Positions 27,621 to 36,129 are shown, numbered from the stretch's first letter. The stretch: DNA of 52,119 nt from Desulfuromonas sp. (GCA_002869695.1 PKUD01000014.1:1-52119), one strand, 5' to 3'. Notes: generated by a model not told the origin, from the sequence alone. Translations and numbers: made by a program.

Positions 27621-28308
27621 CGTACGTCTCCGTCAGCAATTCCGGGGTGAGTTGTGCCCGGGGGACATCGGCCAGCAGTCTGCCCTTTTTGAGCAGCAGG
27701 AAACGGTCAAAGAAGCGTTCAGCAAGACTGATATCGTGCACCGGTGAGATGACCGTCTCGCTTCTGCCGGACAGCAGCTTGAAAATCTCCAGGGTATGAC
27801 GGATGTCGAGACTGGCATTGGGCTCATCCAGGAAAATAATCGGGGCGTCCTGATTGAGTACCCTGGCCATCATTACCCGGCGTTTCTCCCCCCCGGAAAG
27901 CTGGTTAAAAGGTCGTTTGCGCAAGTTGAGCAGGTCGAGATCCTGCATCTGCTGTTCACTCAGCCGCCAGTCCTCGTCGCTGAAACTGTTCCCGCGGGTA
28001 TGCGGATAACGGCCGAATAGCACCACTTCTTCGACACTGAAAGGGAAAATAACTTCGGCAAACTGGGGCAGAAGGGCAAAAATAAGCGCCCGGTCCGCAA
28101 CTGGAATTTTGTCGAGTTGGCGTTCGTTATAAGAGATTCTGCCATGACCGTGCAAAGAGCCGCAGAGCAGGTGCAGCAGGGTGCTTTTGCCGCTGCCGTT
28201 CTCTCCAAGAATGGCAACTTTCTCTCCCGGAGCGATAACCAGCTGATCCAGCGTCAGCTGGAATTTGCCACGCTGAAAGTTCAGATATTCTATCCGCAGC
28301 TCAGCCAT
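27571..28308 (-). CDS. ABC importer ATPase, BtuD/FecE-like
   Basis: This 245-residue ATPase has Walker A GENGSGKST (about 35-43), signature LSGGEKRRVMMAR, Walker B IIFLDEPNASLD and an H-loop in ISPVHDISLAE. It powers the FecCD-type permease encoded upstream, whose 3' end it overlaps by 8 bp. It belongs to the importer class that moves cobalamin, haem or siderophores. Substrate assignment depends on the B12 riboswitch control. Confidence 0.92.
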   Translation of the reverse strand: MAELRIEYLNFQRGKFQLTLDQLVIAPGEKVAILGENGSGKSTLLHLLCGSLHGHGRISYNERQLDKIPVADRALIFALLPQFAEVIFPFSVEEVVLFGRYPHTRGNSFSDEDWRLSEQQMQDLDLLNLRKRPFNQLSGGEKRRVMMARVLNQDAPIIFLDEPNASLDIRHTLEIFKLLSGRSETVISPVHDISLAERFFDRFLLLKKGRLLADVPRAQLTPELLTETYDVQVTRGAAAFTFQHN

Positions 28309-29251
28309 GCCAGAACCTTTCGCGTCGGGTCTTCAGCAGATAGAGGAAGAAGACGCCACCGAGCAGGGCCGTAATAATACCGACCGGGAGTTCTGCACCG
28401 CCGGGGATAATTGAGCGAGAGGCCGCATCGGCAAAAATCAGCAGCAGGGCACCCAGCAGCATGGAGAAGAACAGATTCTGGCGCATGTCACTGCCGAACA
28501 GGCTGCGGGCAACATGTGGCACGATCAATCCGACAAAACCGATGATTCCGGTATGGCTCACCGCGACGGCAACCAGGGTTGTGGCGACGATGAAGGCAAT
28601 TGTCCGCAGCCGCTCGACGTTGACCCCCAGGCTCTGCGCCGAGTGTTCATCAAGGGCCAGCATATTGAGCTGCAAAGCGCGGACTGAGAAGAGCAGATAG
28701 GCGATCAGCAGGGTCGCCGTACAGAGCATCAGTTTGCCCCAGTCAATGACGAAAAAGCCTCCCATCAACCAGAAGACAATCGAGGAGAGGGAGTCTTCAA
28801 AAAAATACTTGGCGAAGCTGATTACCGAAGAGGCGACGATGTTCATCACCACGCCCGCGAGAATCATCGTCACCGGGTTGATGACGCCGTTGGTTTTCGA
28901 CAGCCGATAGACTATGAGCAGACCGAGCAGCCCGGTTGCGAGTGCAGTGATCGGAACCAGCGGCAGTGGCAGGCCGAAGGCGATCGCCAGCACCGCTCCG
29001 AGAGCCGAAGAGCTGGCCGCGCCTGTGGTGAAGCTGTCGGCCAGGGGGTTTTTCAGGGTCAGTTGGTAGACGCTTCCCGAAAGGCCGAGCATTGCGCCGA
29101 TGACCGCTGAAAATAGCACCCGGGGAAGGCGTAGTGAAAGCATAATATCCCGCTCCACCGCGGACATTTCGAACGGATTGATGGCGGTAGATCCGATCAG
29201 GCATGAACCGGCCAGGCTGAGCAGGAAAATTATCAAGACTAACTTTTTCAT
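28301..29251 (-). CDS. ABC importer permease, BtuC/FecCD family
   Basis: This 316-residue inner-membrane protein has about nine to ten hydrophobic segments. It contains family motifs RLPRVLFSAVIGAMLGLSGSVYQ, NPLADSFTTGAASS and FVGLIVPHVARSLFG. It forms the channel as a homodimer with the BtuD-like ATPase. It is 42 bp downstream of the ABC-2 permease gene in the riboswitch operon. Confidence 0.94.
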   Translation of the reverse strand: MKKLVLIIFLLSLAGSCLIGSTAINPFEMSAVERDIMLSLRLPRVLFSAVIGAMLGLSGSVYQLTLKNPLADSFTTGAASSSALGAVLAIAFGLPLPLVPITALATGLLGLLIVYRLSKTNGVINPVTMILAGVVMNIVASSVISFAKYFFEDSLSSIVFWLMGGFFVIDWGKLMLCTATLLIAYLLFSVRALQLNMLALDEHSAQSLGVNVERLRTIAFIVATTLVAVAVSHTGIIGFVGLIVPHVARSLFGSDMRQNLFFSMLLGALLLIFADAASRSIIPGGAELPVGIITALLGGVFFLYLLKTRRERFWHG

Positions 29252-29293
29252 AGTGTGAGCTACAATATGCTTTCTGGCTCAAAATAGATGAAA

Positions 29294-30040
29294 TCAGATT
29301 TCAACACGGCTGACAATCCGTTTTGCAATCAGGAACAGTCCGAGCAGAATTCCGAGCAGGACGACATAAAGCGCATAGTTGATCTCCATCCCGGGCGTCA
29401 GGGTGGTACGGATCAGCTGGGTCGAATAGGTCAGCGGGAAGATGCTGGCCACCACCCTGATTGCCAGCGGCATCTGGTCTACCGGAAAGAAGGTTCCGGA
29501 GAGGAACATCATCGGAGTGATCAGAAAGGCATTGATGGTTGCCTGGTCGCTGTGGCTTTTGACGACCATCGCGGCGATGAAACCGAGCAGGGCAAAAATC
29601 GCCAGATGCAGCAGCAGGGCCGGTAGGAACAGTATGCTGAAACGCAGGTCAATGCTACACAGCAGACTGTAACCGCCGATGATCAGAACCGGGATCAGTC
29701 CCCGGGTGATTCCATAGCATACTTCGCCAACGACAATCTGCCAGCGCGGTAGCGGTGCCAGCAGGTATTCCTCAAACACCTTGAAATAGAAGCGCGAGAT
29801 ATTGATTTCGGTGGAGATGCCATAGGACTGGTTCATGCTGCTCATGGTCAGCAGGCCCGGCAACAGAAATGCGAGGTAGTCGACGCCGCTGACCTGAGCA
29901 CCGCGGCCGACGCCGTAGCCGAAAGCGAGCAGAAACAGTGCGGGAGAGACCCCTGAGGCGAGCAGGGTTTTGCCCAGTTTGCGGCGCAGAATGAGAATTT
30001 CACGCAGGTAGATAGCCCGTGCTCCATGCAGCAGCATCAC
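29294..30040 (-). CDS. ABC-2 type permease (exporter)
   Basis: This 248-residue membrane protein of the ABC-2/NodJ-DrrB group has six hydrophobic segments and a family-typical LSGTFFPVDQMPLAIRVVASIFPLTY near residue 185. ABC-2 permeases work as exporters. Its start overlaps the end of the preceding ATPase gene by 4 bp, so the two form one transporter. An exporter pair inside a B12-riboswitch operon with an importer and chelatase is unusual. Its substrate is unknown, and a tetrapyrrole or metal is a possibility (inference). Confidence 0.88.
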   Translation of the reverse strand: MMLLHGARAIYLREILILRRKLGKTLLASGVSPALFLLAFGYGVGRGAQVSGVDYLAFLLPGLLTMSSMNQSYGISTEINISRFYFKVFEEYLLAPLPRWQIVVGEVCYGITRGLIPVLIIGGYSLLCSIDLRFSILFLPALLLHLAIFALLGFIAAMVVKSHSDQATINAFLITPMMFLSGTFFPVDQMPLAIRVVASIFPLTYSTQLIRTTLTPGMEINYALYVVLLGILLGLFLIAKRIVSRVEI

Positions 30041-30939
30041 TCGATCCTCTTGCCGGTCAATTGCAGGAAGACGTCCTCCAGGGTGGTCTCACGAATTCTC
30101 ACCGAGGTGTCGAGCTGCTCGAGTCGCTGCAACGCCAGCGATCGTTCTGCAAAAAACTCATTGTCGATCTGGTCTCCATTGTAGATATCGAGAACAACGT
30201 TGCCGGCTGACTGTTTCAGCTGGCCTGGTGTCCCACCGGCGATAATTCTTGCCTGATCGATGATCAGCACCCGGTCGGCCAGTGCTTCCGCCTCCTCGAT
30301 GTAGTGGGTGGTGAGAAAGACCGTGCAGTTCTGTTCCTGGTTGATACGGCGAAGAAATGCCCACATCCTGCGCCGGCTGTGCGGATCAAGGCCGACCGTC
30401 GGTTCGTCGAGAAAGAGAATTTCCGGCTGGTGGAGCAGGGCGCGGGCGATGACCAGTTTGCGTTTCATCCCTCCGGAGAGCTTCCCTGCCGGCGTGTCCC
30501 GCTTGTCGGACAGGTCGGCAAACATCAGGCAGGAGTCGATTTGCCGCTTTAGCACGCTGCCGCACATGCCGAACAGGCGTCCATGGATCAGCAGGTTCTC
30601 GGCGACGGTCAGTTCGCGGTCAAGGTTGTTGTGCTGCGGAACCACTCCGATCAATTGCTTGGTTCTCAGCTGCTGTGGGTCGAACAGATCTCCATGATAA
30701 CGGATCTCTCCGGCAGTTGGTTTGAGCAGCCCGGTGAGCATGTTGATTGTGGTGGTTTTTCCGGCACCGTTCGGGCCGAGAAAAGCAAACAGCTCACCAC
30801 GGCCGACCCTGAAATCGAGTGAGTCAACGGCAATCGTCTTAGCAAAACTGCGGGAAAGTCCGGACACTTCAATCTCGCAGGGACGACCATTACAGCTGGT
30901 GATGTCAGCGCAGTTCAATGCCGGCTCCCGCAGCTGCAT
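30037..30939 (-). CDS. ABC-2 exporter ATPase (NodI/DrrA-like)
   Basis: This 300-residue ATPase has Walker A GPNGAGKTTT, signature LSGGMKRKL, Walker B ILFLDEPTVGLDP and H-loop LTTHYIEEAEALADRV. These are typical of exporter ATPases of the DrrA/NodI type, with the usual C-terminal domain of about 80 residues. It overlaps cbiK by 35 bp at its 5' end and the ABC-2 permease gene by 4 bp at its 3' end. This points to tight co-expression with both. Confidence 0.92.
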   Translation of the reverse strand: MQLREPALNCADITSCNGRPCEIEVSGLSRSFAKTIAVDSLDFRVGRGELFAFLGPNGAGKTTTINMLTGLLKPTAGEIRYHGDLFDPQQLRTKQLIGVVPQHNNLDRELTVAENLLIHGRLFGMCGSVLKRQIDSCLMFADLSDKRDTPAGKLSGGMKRKLVIARALLHQPEILFLDEPTVGLDPHSRRRMWAFLRRINQEQNCTVFLTTHYIEEAEALADRVLIIDQARIIAGGTPGQLKQSAGNVVLDIYNGDQIDNEFFAERSLALQRLEQLDTSVRIRETTLEDVFLQLTGKRIE

Positions 30940-31882
30940 CCCGGAGATGACTGAGGAAGAGTCTACGAATCGCAGCGTTGTTCCCCAGCCCTTCGAGCAG
31001 CAGTTTCGGGGTTATCCCGGCTGCAAGCAGACGGGTTTTCCAGGAATCATCAGCGTCGCCGGCCATGTCGTTCTTGGCATGGTCGCCGGCAACAACCATT
31101 AGGGGCTTGAGCAGAACACGCTCGGCCTTCGTCTCCTCCAGTCTGGCCAAAACCTGGTCCGGAGTGGGGTGCCCCTCCACCAGACCGATCATGGTCGTGA
31201 CGTCAGGGTACATGTCCGTCATGACCCGCTGCAGGTCTGAATAGACAGCGTTTGACAGGTGCTCATTGCCATGACCGACATAGAGCAGGATCGCCTGCAG
31301 TTTATGCGCCTGCTTGACATCCTCTGCGAGAGCCCCTGCGAGGCAGTGAAGGTCCTGCTGCACCGAATGGTTGTTCTCCGGCGATCCCATCAGGGGTCTG
31401 CCAAGGACAATCCTGTCGAAGGGCTGCCAGCGAGGTTTAACGGTTACGATCGACAGTAGGCCGTTGATATAGCTCTGCAGGTCGCTGAACTCCTCTCCGG
31501 CGGTGAGCAGGGTAGGCTGGACGACGATGGTTTTGTAGCCCTGATTCTGCAGGTCAGCCAGCGTGCCGAGGATATTTTTGACCTGGTAGATCATTTCCGG
31601 GATGCCCGGATGCTGCGCCCGGAAATCCTTGTCGCTGGACCTCTGGTGCCACCGCTTGCGGATGATATTGGACGTGAAGGCCAGTCTTACAGGTGTCTGC
31701 GGGTAGCGGTCGACCGTGTCGCGAACGATACCAAGGAGTGAGTCAAGGGCATCACTGTGAGTGGTGCCGAATGCGGCAATGACAATCGCCGTTGCTGGTT
31801 TCTCCATGGTAACAATTCCCTCGCAGCGGAACGGGATGAGGGAAAAGCAGAGCAACAGAAAAAGAGGATATCGATGTCGCAC
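30905..31882 (-). CDS. cbiK: Sirohydrochlorin cobaltochelatase CbiK, predicted exported
   Basis: CbiK inserts Co(II) (or Fe) into sirohydrochlorin. The 325-residue product has the chelatase fold with AIVIAAFGTTHSDAL at the start of the mature part. Probable metal ligands are His204 (VGHGNEH), Glu236 (LVEGHP) and His268 (AGDHAKND), spaced like the His/Glu/His set of Desulfovibrio CbiK-P. GTG 31882 is chosen because GGGAGAGG stands four bases upstream. It yields RHRYPLFLLLCFSLIPFRC, a basic then hydrophobic signal peptide. The alternative ATG 31807 would give a cytosolic form but has no comparably strong site. First gene of the riboswitch operon. Confidence 0.88.
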   Translation of the reverse strand: MRHRYPLFLLLCFSLIPFRCEGIVTMEKPATAIVIAAFGTTHSDALDSLLGIVRDTVDRYPQTPVRLAFTSNIIRKRWHQRSSDKDFRAQHPGIPEMIYQVKNILGTLADLQNQGYKTIVVQPTLLTAGEEFSDLQSYINGLLSIVTVKPRWQPFDRIVLGRPLMGSPENNHSVQQDLHCLAGALAEDVKQAHKLQAILLYVGHGNEHLSNAVYSDLQRVMTDMYPDVTTMIGLVEGHPTPDQVLARLEETKAERVLLKPLMVVAGDHAKNDMAGDADDSWKTRLLAAGITPKLLLEGLGNNAAIRRLFLSHLRDAAAGAGIELR

Positions 31883-31896
31883 GTTGCCTCTCCCGG

Positions 31897-31937
31897 ACAA
31901 AACATAAAAGCCCGCAAACCGAATGGTCTGCGGGCTT
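31897..31937 (-). terminator. Riboswitch expression-platform terminator upstream of cbiK
   Basis: On the minus strand a stem of about 13 bp (31937-31925 with 31920-31908, one mismatch, ATTC loop) is followed by TTTTATGTTTT. It lies between the cobalamin riboswitch and the cbiK ribosome binding site, so B12 binding would be expected to stop transcription here. Confidence 0.85.
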
Positions 31938-31984
31938 CCCGTTTATAAAGCTTGCAGTCGCCACCCTCCCATGGTCCCGGGGAG

Positions 31985-32160
31985 GTTCGTGTGGGGCGTT
32001 CGTCTCGGCAGGTCTTCTGGCTAGCGATTCGTTCTCCGGGCCGCCTTCCCGGAATGTCCCAGTGGCTGTCTGGCCCTTCGTCATCGCTCACAGCGGCGGG
32101 TCCGCGGGGGATTCTCACCCCTCTTCCCGTGACCGGCGAACAGGTTTTGGTTGAGCTCTG
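31985..32160 (-). promoter_or_regulatory. Cobalamin (B12) riboswitch
   Basis: Read on the minus strand it has, in order, GGGAAGAGGGGTGAGAATCC, GACCCGCCGCTGTGAGCG, GACAGCCACTGGGA and the B12 box AGCCAGAAGACCTGCCG. This is the complete set of conserved cobalamin-riboswitch segments. It is followed by an intrinsic terminator, then the seven-gene operon from cbiK to cobI. Boundaries are approximate. Confidence 0.95.
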
Positions 32161-32238
32161 TTTATACGGCACCAACGCCGGAGCTGTCAATGAATCATCG
32201 GGTTATTCGTTCGTCTTATCCGCCTGAAACGCGGGGGG

Positions 32239-33141
32239 CTAATAGGGGACCAGGTTGATCTGGATGCGCCGGTTCTGGGCGCGGCCTTCGACCGTCTCGT
32301 TGTCGGCGACAGGCCGATATTCCCCGAACCCTGTCGCAGAAAGACGATCCCCCGTTACTCCGACCTCGTCCTGGAGAAAATGGACGATACTGGTGGCACG
32401 GGCGGTGGAAAGTTCCCAGTTGGTCGGATAGAGGTCCTTGAGTCGCGAGCTGATCTGAACGTTGTCGGTATGCCCTTCGATACTCAGAGCCCGGTCAGGA
32501 GACTTGCTGATGACGTCAGCGAGGCTTGCGAGCAACTTTTTCCCTTCCGCTTTGACTTCCGTTTTGCCCGAATCGAAGAGGATTTGGCTGAGCAGGTTGA
32601 CAGAGAGTTTTCCTTCCAGGTTAGTGATCGTCAACTCGCCACGCTCAATTTCATTCTCCAGCGCGCCGACCAGCTGGTCGTAGGTATTCTTCAGTTTGGC
32701 CAGCCGCGCTTCACGGGCGATTCTTTCCCGCTCCAGCTCCTGTTCCAGTTGCCGTTTTTCCCGCTGCAGTTGATCGATGGAGAGCAGCAGCTGTTCATTG
32801 GTCTGCTGCATGCCGGCCAGTTGCTCCTCCATTTCCGTCTGCTGGTGAGTAAAAGACTGCGCCTGTCGATTCTGGTCGGCACGACTGCCGATCAGTTTCC
32901 GCTGCAGTTCGGAGTTCTGGTTCAGTGCCCCTATCAGGCGCTGATTGATGTCGGTCAGCTGGTTCTCGAGATGTTCTATCTCTTTGTTCAGCGCCACCTT
33001 TTCCGCCTCTAAGGTTACAACATCTCGACCGAGTAGATCGGCTTCGTTGACTTTCTGCAGATACGTGTTTTTGCTGACGCAGCCACTGATCAGTAGCGCC
33101 AAGAAGAGGACGAACAATATCGGGGTGTTTGATTTATGCAT
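32239..33141 (-). CDS. OmpA-family peptidoglycan-binding lipoprotein with coiled coil
   Basis: This 300-residue product has a lipoprotein signal with lipobox LLISGC. A long Glu/Gln/Leu-rich coiled coil (about 35-165) follows. A C-terminal OmpA domain (about 185-300) contains SIEGHTDN and the LSTARATSIVHFL...GFGEYRPV pattern that binds peptidoglycan. ATG 33141 is chosen over an earlier in-frame start at 33168 because AGGAG precedes it and the lipoprotein signal begins there. It probably tethers the envelope to the cell wall. The gene ends about 80 bp before the B12 riboswitch. Confidence 0.92.
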   Translation of the reverse strand: MHKSNTPILFVLFLALLISGCVSKNTYLQKVNEADLLGRDVVTLEAEKVALNKEIEHLENQLTDINQRLIGALNQNSELQRKLIGSRADQNRQAQSFTHQQTEMEEQLAGMQQTNEQLLLSIDQLQREKRQLEQELERERIAREARLAKLKNTYDQLVGALENEIERGELTITNLEGKLSVNLLSQILFDSGKTEVKAEGKKLLASLADVISKSPDRALSIEGHTDNVQISSRLKDLYPTNWELSTARATSIVHFLQDEVGVTGDRLSATGFGEYRPVADNETVEGRAQNRRIQINLVPY

Positions 33142-33182
33142 GGGATAACTCCTGTGCTTGAATGCCACTATTGTCTCTGCCC

Positions 33183-33211
33183 ATATTTAACACAAGCTAT
33201 CGAAATGTAAA
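33183..33211 (-). promoter_or_regulatory. Possible sigma-70 promoter of the OmpA-like gene
   Basis: On the minus strand TTTACA (33211-33206) and AAATAT (33188-33183) are separated by 17 bp, about 40 bp before the ATG. The -10 match is weak. Confidence 0.35.
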
Positions 33212-33244
33212 GGAGATTTATGCCAGTAACGTCAGGGATTTGGG

Positions 33245-33273
33245 TTGCGAGTGGTCGATTGCTGTGCTATACA
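33245..33273 (+). promoter_or_regulatory. Sigma-70 promoter of the nadC operon
   Basis: TTGCGA (33245-33250) and TATACA (33268-33273) are separated by 17 bp, about 70 bp before nadC. It is divergent to the OmpA-like gene. Confidence 0.5.
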
Positions 33274-33343
33274 GTAAAAACTTTTAAGAGAATAATTTTC
33301 CCCATTTGTCACGGGAATCGTAAAGTTACAGCGGAGTCGCAAA

Positions 33344-34171
33344 ATGTTCGAAATTGAGCGGATCGTCCGGGCTGCACTGGAAGAAGATATTGGCCTTGGA
33401 GATATCACCACTGAAGTGACTGTGGCATCCGGGACGATGGCACGTGCGGAGCTGGTTGCCAAGGAAGATTTTGTCCTGTCCGGAATCGACGTAGCGGCCA
33501 AGGTTTTCATGACTCTTGATGCTGGTGTAGCTTTTGAAAAGCTGCTGGGTGACGGCCAGCAGGTTCAGCGGGGGGAGGTGCTGGCCTGGCTGAAAGGTCC
33601 TGCTGCGATCTTGCTCCAGGGGGAACGTGTTGCGCTGAACCTGTTGCAGCGAATGAGCGGGATAGCTACCATGACCGCGGCTTTTGTCAAAGAGGTCGAA
33701 GGAACCGGGGCGGTTATTGTTGATACGCGCAAGACGGCCCCAGGCCTACGGGCGCTGGATAAATATTCGGTCCGGATGGGTGGCGGACGCAACCACCGGA
33801 TCGGCCTCTTCGATGGGGTTTTGATTAAAGAGAATCATATTGCCGCTGCCGGGGGGATTCATATTGCCATCAGCCGTGCCCGGCAGCAACTGCCCCATAC
33901 CCTGAAAATCGAAATCGAAACCCGCAACCATGATGAAGTCGGACAGGCGCTGGCTGCAGGTGCAGATATCATCATGCTCGACAATATGACCCTGGATGAA
34001 ATGGCCGAAGCAGTTCGACAGGTTGACGGTAAGGCTCTGGTCGAGGCGTCGGGGGGGGTCTCTCTGGAGAGCGTACGGGGGATTGCTGAGACGGGCGTCG
34101 ATATTATTTCCGTCGGGGCATTGACTCACTCGGTCAGGGGGGCCGACATTTCACTGCTGTTTGATTCCTAA
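33344..34171 (+). CDS. nadC: Nicotinate-nucleotide pyrophosphorylase (carboxylating)
   Basis: This 275-residue quinolinate phosphoribosyltransferase makes nicotinate mononucleotide from quinolinate and PRPP in NAD synthesis. Characteristic stretches are LEEDIGLGDITTE near the start, ALNLLQRMSGIAT, VDTRKTAPGLRALDKYSVRMGGG with its basic active-site residues, LIKENHI, and the C-terminal EASGGVSLESVRGIAETGVD. It is full-length and heads a run of cofactor genes. Confidence 0.97.
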   Translation: MFEIERIVRAALEEDIGLGDITTEVTVASGTMARAELVAKEDFVLSGIDVAAKVFMTLDAGVAFEKLLGDGQQVQRGEVLAWLKGPAAILLQGERVALNLLQRMSGIATMTAAFVKEVEGTGAVIVDTRKTAPGLRALDKYSVRMGGGRNHRIGLFDGVLIKENHIAAAGGIHIAISRARQQLPHTLKIEIETRNHDEVGQALAAGADIIMLDNMTLDEMAEAVRQVDGKALVEASGGVSLESVRGIAETGVDIISVGALTHSVRGADISLLFDS

Positions 34172-34187
34172 GGGGTTTCCCCTTTTT
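34170..34187 (+). terminator. Small terminator-like hairpin between nadC and birA
   Basis: AAGGGG/CCCCTT with a TTT loop is followed by TTT. The 6-bp stem is short, so it would at most attenuate. Confidence 0.45.
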
Positions 34188-34201
34188 AACCGGGAGTGGT
34201 T

Positions 34202-35206
34202 TTGAGCTCACGCGACCAGATTCTCAGTCTGTTCCGCCGCAGGGGAGGCGAGTTTCTCTCCGGGCAGGAGATCAGTCAGGCGTTGAACATCTCACGGGCT
34301 GCGGTATGGAAGCAGGTCGAGCAGTTGCGTGACCTCGGCTTCGAAATCGAAGCGCGTCGTTCGTTGGGCTATCGTCTGCTCAATGGCCCGGACCTGCTGC
34401 TGGCAGAAGATATCGAGGCGGGCCTGCAGGGGGATCTTGACTGGACTCTCACCTGTCTGAGCGAAACAGGTTCGACCAACGAGGATCTCCGCCTGCTTGC
34501 GGAACAGGGTGCGGCGGAGGGAACGGTACTTGTGGCTGACCGACAGAGCGCCGGTCGAGGACGCCTCGGTCGGCGCTGGGAATCCCCCGCAGGTATCAAC
34601 CTCTACTGTTCTCTCCTGTTGCGACCGCAGATTCCTCCGCAGCAGGCTCCCCAACTGACATTTCTCTCTGCCGTGGCGACCGCCGAGGCACTGATAGACA
34701 CCTTCGAACTTCCGGTCCGGGTCAAGTGGCCCAACGATCTGCTGGTCAACGGCCGCAAAATAGCCGGCATGCTTAACGAGATGAGCGCTGAGTCGGAGCA
34801 GGTTCATTTTGTCCTGCTCGGTATCGGGGTCAACCTGAACATGCAGGCAAGCCAGTTTCCGGAAGATTTGCGCTATCCGGCCACCTCGGTTCTCCTCGAA
34901 CGAGGCGCAGTAGTCCCACGGATGGCCTTTGTCCGTACTCTGCTGGAAAAGATTGATAAGTTCTACAGGGAGTATCGTGAGGAGGGATTCCGGGTGATCC
35001 GGCGCCGTTGGGAGGGTTTGTCCGATCTGCTTGATCAGGCGGTGCGGGTCGACCTGAATCCCGGCACCCGCGAAGGGGTCGTAGTCGGCCTGGATGAGGA
35101 CGGGGCGTTGCGTCTGCAGTTGGAAAACGGTCAGATTGAGCGTATTCTGGCTGGGGATGTGGCGCCGATAAGCGGAGAACAAGAGAAAGAACCAGCGGGA
35201 AACTAG
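34202..35206 (+). CDS. birA: Bifunctional biotin-[acetyl-CoA-carboxylase] ligase / biotin repressor
   Basis: This 334-residue product has an N-terminal winged-helix domain (about 1-60; SGQEISQALNISRAAVWKQVEQLR) and a biotin protein ligase domain with GSTNEDL, the biotinyl-AMP loop GRGRLGRRWESP, VKWPNDLLVNGRKIAGML and a C-terminal SH3-like cap. The DNA-binding domain means it can also repress biotin genes. TTG 34202 is chosen because GGGAG lies five bases ahead. GTG 34196 overlaps that Shine-Dalgarno sequence and is less likely. Confidence 0.95.
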   Translation: MSSRDQILSLFRRRGGEFLSGQEISQALNISRAAVWKQVEQLRDLGFEIEARRSLGYRLLNGPDLLLAEDIEAGLQGDLDWTLTCLSETGSTNEDLRLLAEQGAAEGTVLVADRQSAGRGRLGRRWESPAGINLYCSLLLRPQIPPQQAPQLTFLSAVATAEALIDTFELPVRVKWPNDLLVNGRKIAGMLNEMSAESEQVHFVLLGIGVNLNMQASQFPEDLRYPATSVLLERGAVVPRMAFVRTLLEKIDKFYREYREEGFRVIRRRWEGLSDLLDQAVRVDLNPGTREGVVVGLDEDGALRLQLENGQIERILAGDVAPISGEQEKEPAGN

Positions 35207-35214
35207 TCCCGCTG
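35193..35214 (+). terminator. Weak hairpin over the birA stop codon
   Basis: An 8-bp stem CAGCGGGA/TCCCGCTG surrounds the birA stop codon and is followed by CCTTTG. It may slow or couple translation into coaX. Termination is doubtful. Confidence 0.3.
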
Positions 35215-35242
35215 CCTTTGTTCCGGAGTGGAGAGAACCTGT

Positions 35243-36031
35243 ATGCTTCTTGTGATAGATGTCGGTAACAGCAACACGGTCCTGGGGATTTACCGGGATA
35301 CGCTGCTTGAGCGTGACTGGCGGGTTGCCACCGACAAGTATCGAACTGTGGATGAATATGCCATGCTCATCCATGACCTGTTCCGTCTTGCCGGGATCGC
35401 CTTTGAGGATCTGTCCGATGTGATTATCTCTTGTGTCGTCCCCCCGATGCTGAACACTTTGGAGGGGTTGTGCCGGCAATACCTCAAATTGACCCCGTAT
35501 GTCGTCGGCCCCGGCATCAAGACGGGGATGCCTATCCAGTATGACAACCCGAAAGAAGTGGGCGCGGATCGGATCGTCAACGCCGTTGCCGCTTATGAAA
35601 AGTGCAAATGCGGCCTGATCGTTGTTGACTTCGGCACGGCGACGACCTTTGATGTGATCTCCCCCGAAGGGGAGTATCAGGGGGGAGCAATTGCCCCGGG
35701 GGTCGGGATTTCTGCCGAGGCGCTGTTCGATCGGGCCAGCAAACTACCACGGGTTGAGTTCTCCCGGCCGGCCCAGATTATTGCCAAAAACACCGTCTGC
35801 AGCATGCAGGCCGGCATTTTTTTCGGCTATGTTGGTCTGGTTGAAGGGATTGTCAGTCGCATGAAAGAGGAACTCGCCACCAATCCGAAGGTTATAGCCA
35901 CCGGAGGGCTGGCCGCTCCGATTGCTGATGCGACCGATTCGATTGACCTGGTAGAGCCCTATTTGACCCTGGAAGGACTCTACCTTCTGTACCGGCGGAA
36001 CTGCAATCAGTCTGCCGTCAGCTCGTTGTAG
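35243..36031 (+). CDS. coaX: Type III pantothenate kinase
   Basis: This 262-residue ASKHA-fold kinase phosphorylates pantothenate, the first step of coenzyme A synthesis. It shows [14 protein letters not shown] at the N-terminus (phosphate-1 loop with catalytic Asp), the [12 protein letters not shown] motif, [13 protein letters not shown] and [11 protein letters not shown]. It is the standard length. An open frame begins earlier at 35228, but ATG 35243 gives the typical N-terminus. It lies 37 bp after birA. Confidence 0.97.
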   Translation: MLLVIDVGNSNTVLGIYRDTLLERDWRVATDKYRTVDEYAMLIHDLFRLAGIAFEDLSDVIISCVVPPMLNTLEGLCRQYLKLTPYVVGPGIKTGMPIQYDNPKEVGADRIVNAVAAYEKCKCGLIVVDFGTATTFDVISPEGEYQGGAIAPGVGISAEALFDRASKLPRVEFSRPAQIIAKNTVCSMQAGIFFGYVGLVEGIVSRMKEELATNPKVIATGGLAAPIADATDSIDLVEPYLTLEGLYLLYRRNCNQSAVSSL

Positions 36032-36129
36032 CGAAAATTGTTTGCGGCGTATGCGACGCCAACCAATTGGAGATTTTCTGCACTGGAACTCCAACAGGTT
36101 CCCTTTTACTTGATAGAAAAGGAGCGATC

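Noticed and set aside
31687-32190. Open frames across the riboswitch and the start of cbiK
   Set aside because: They run through the cobalamin riboswitch and its terminator, and the predicted peptides look random.
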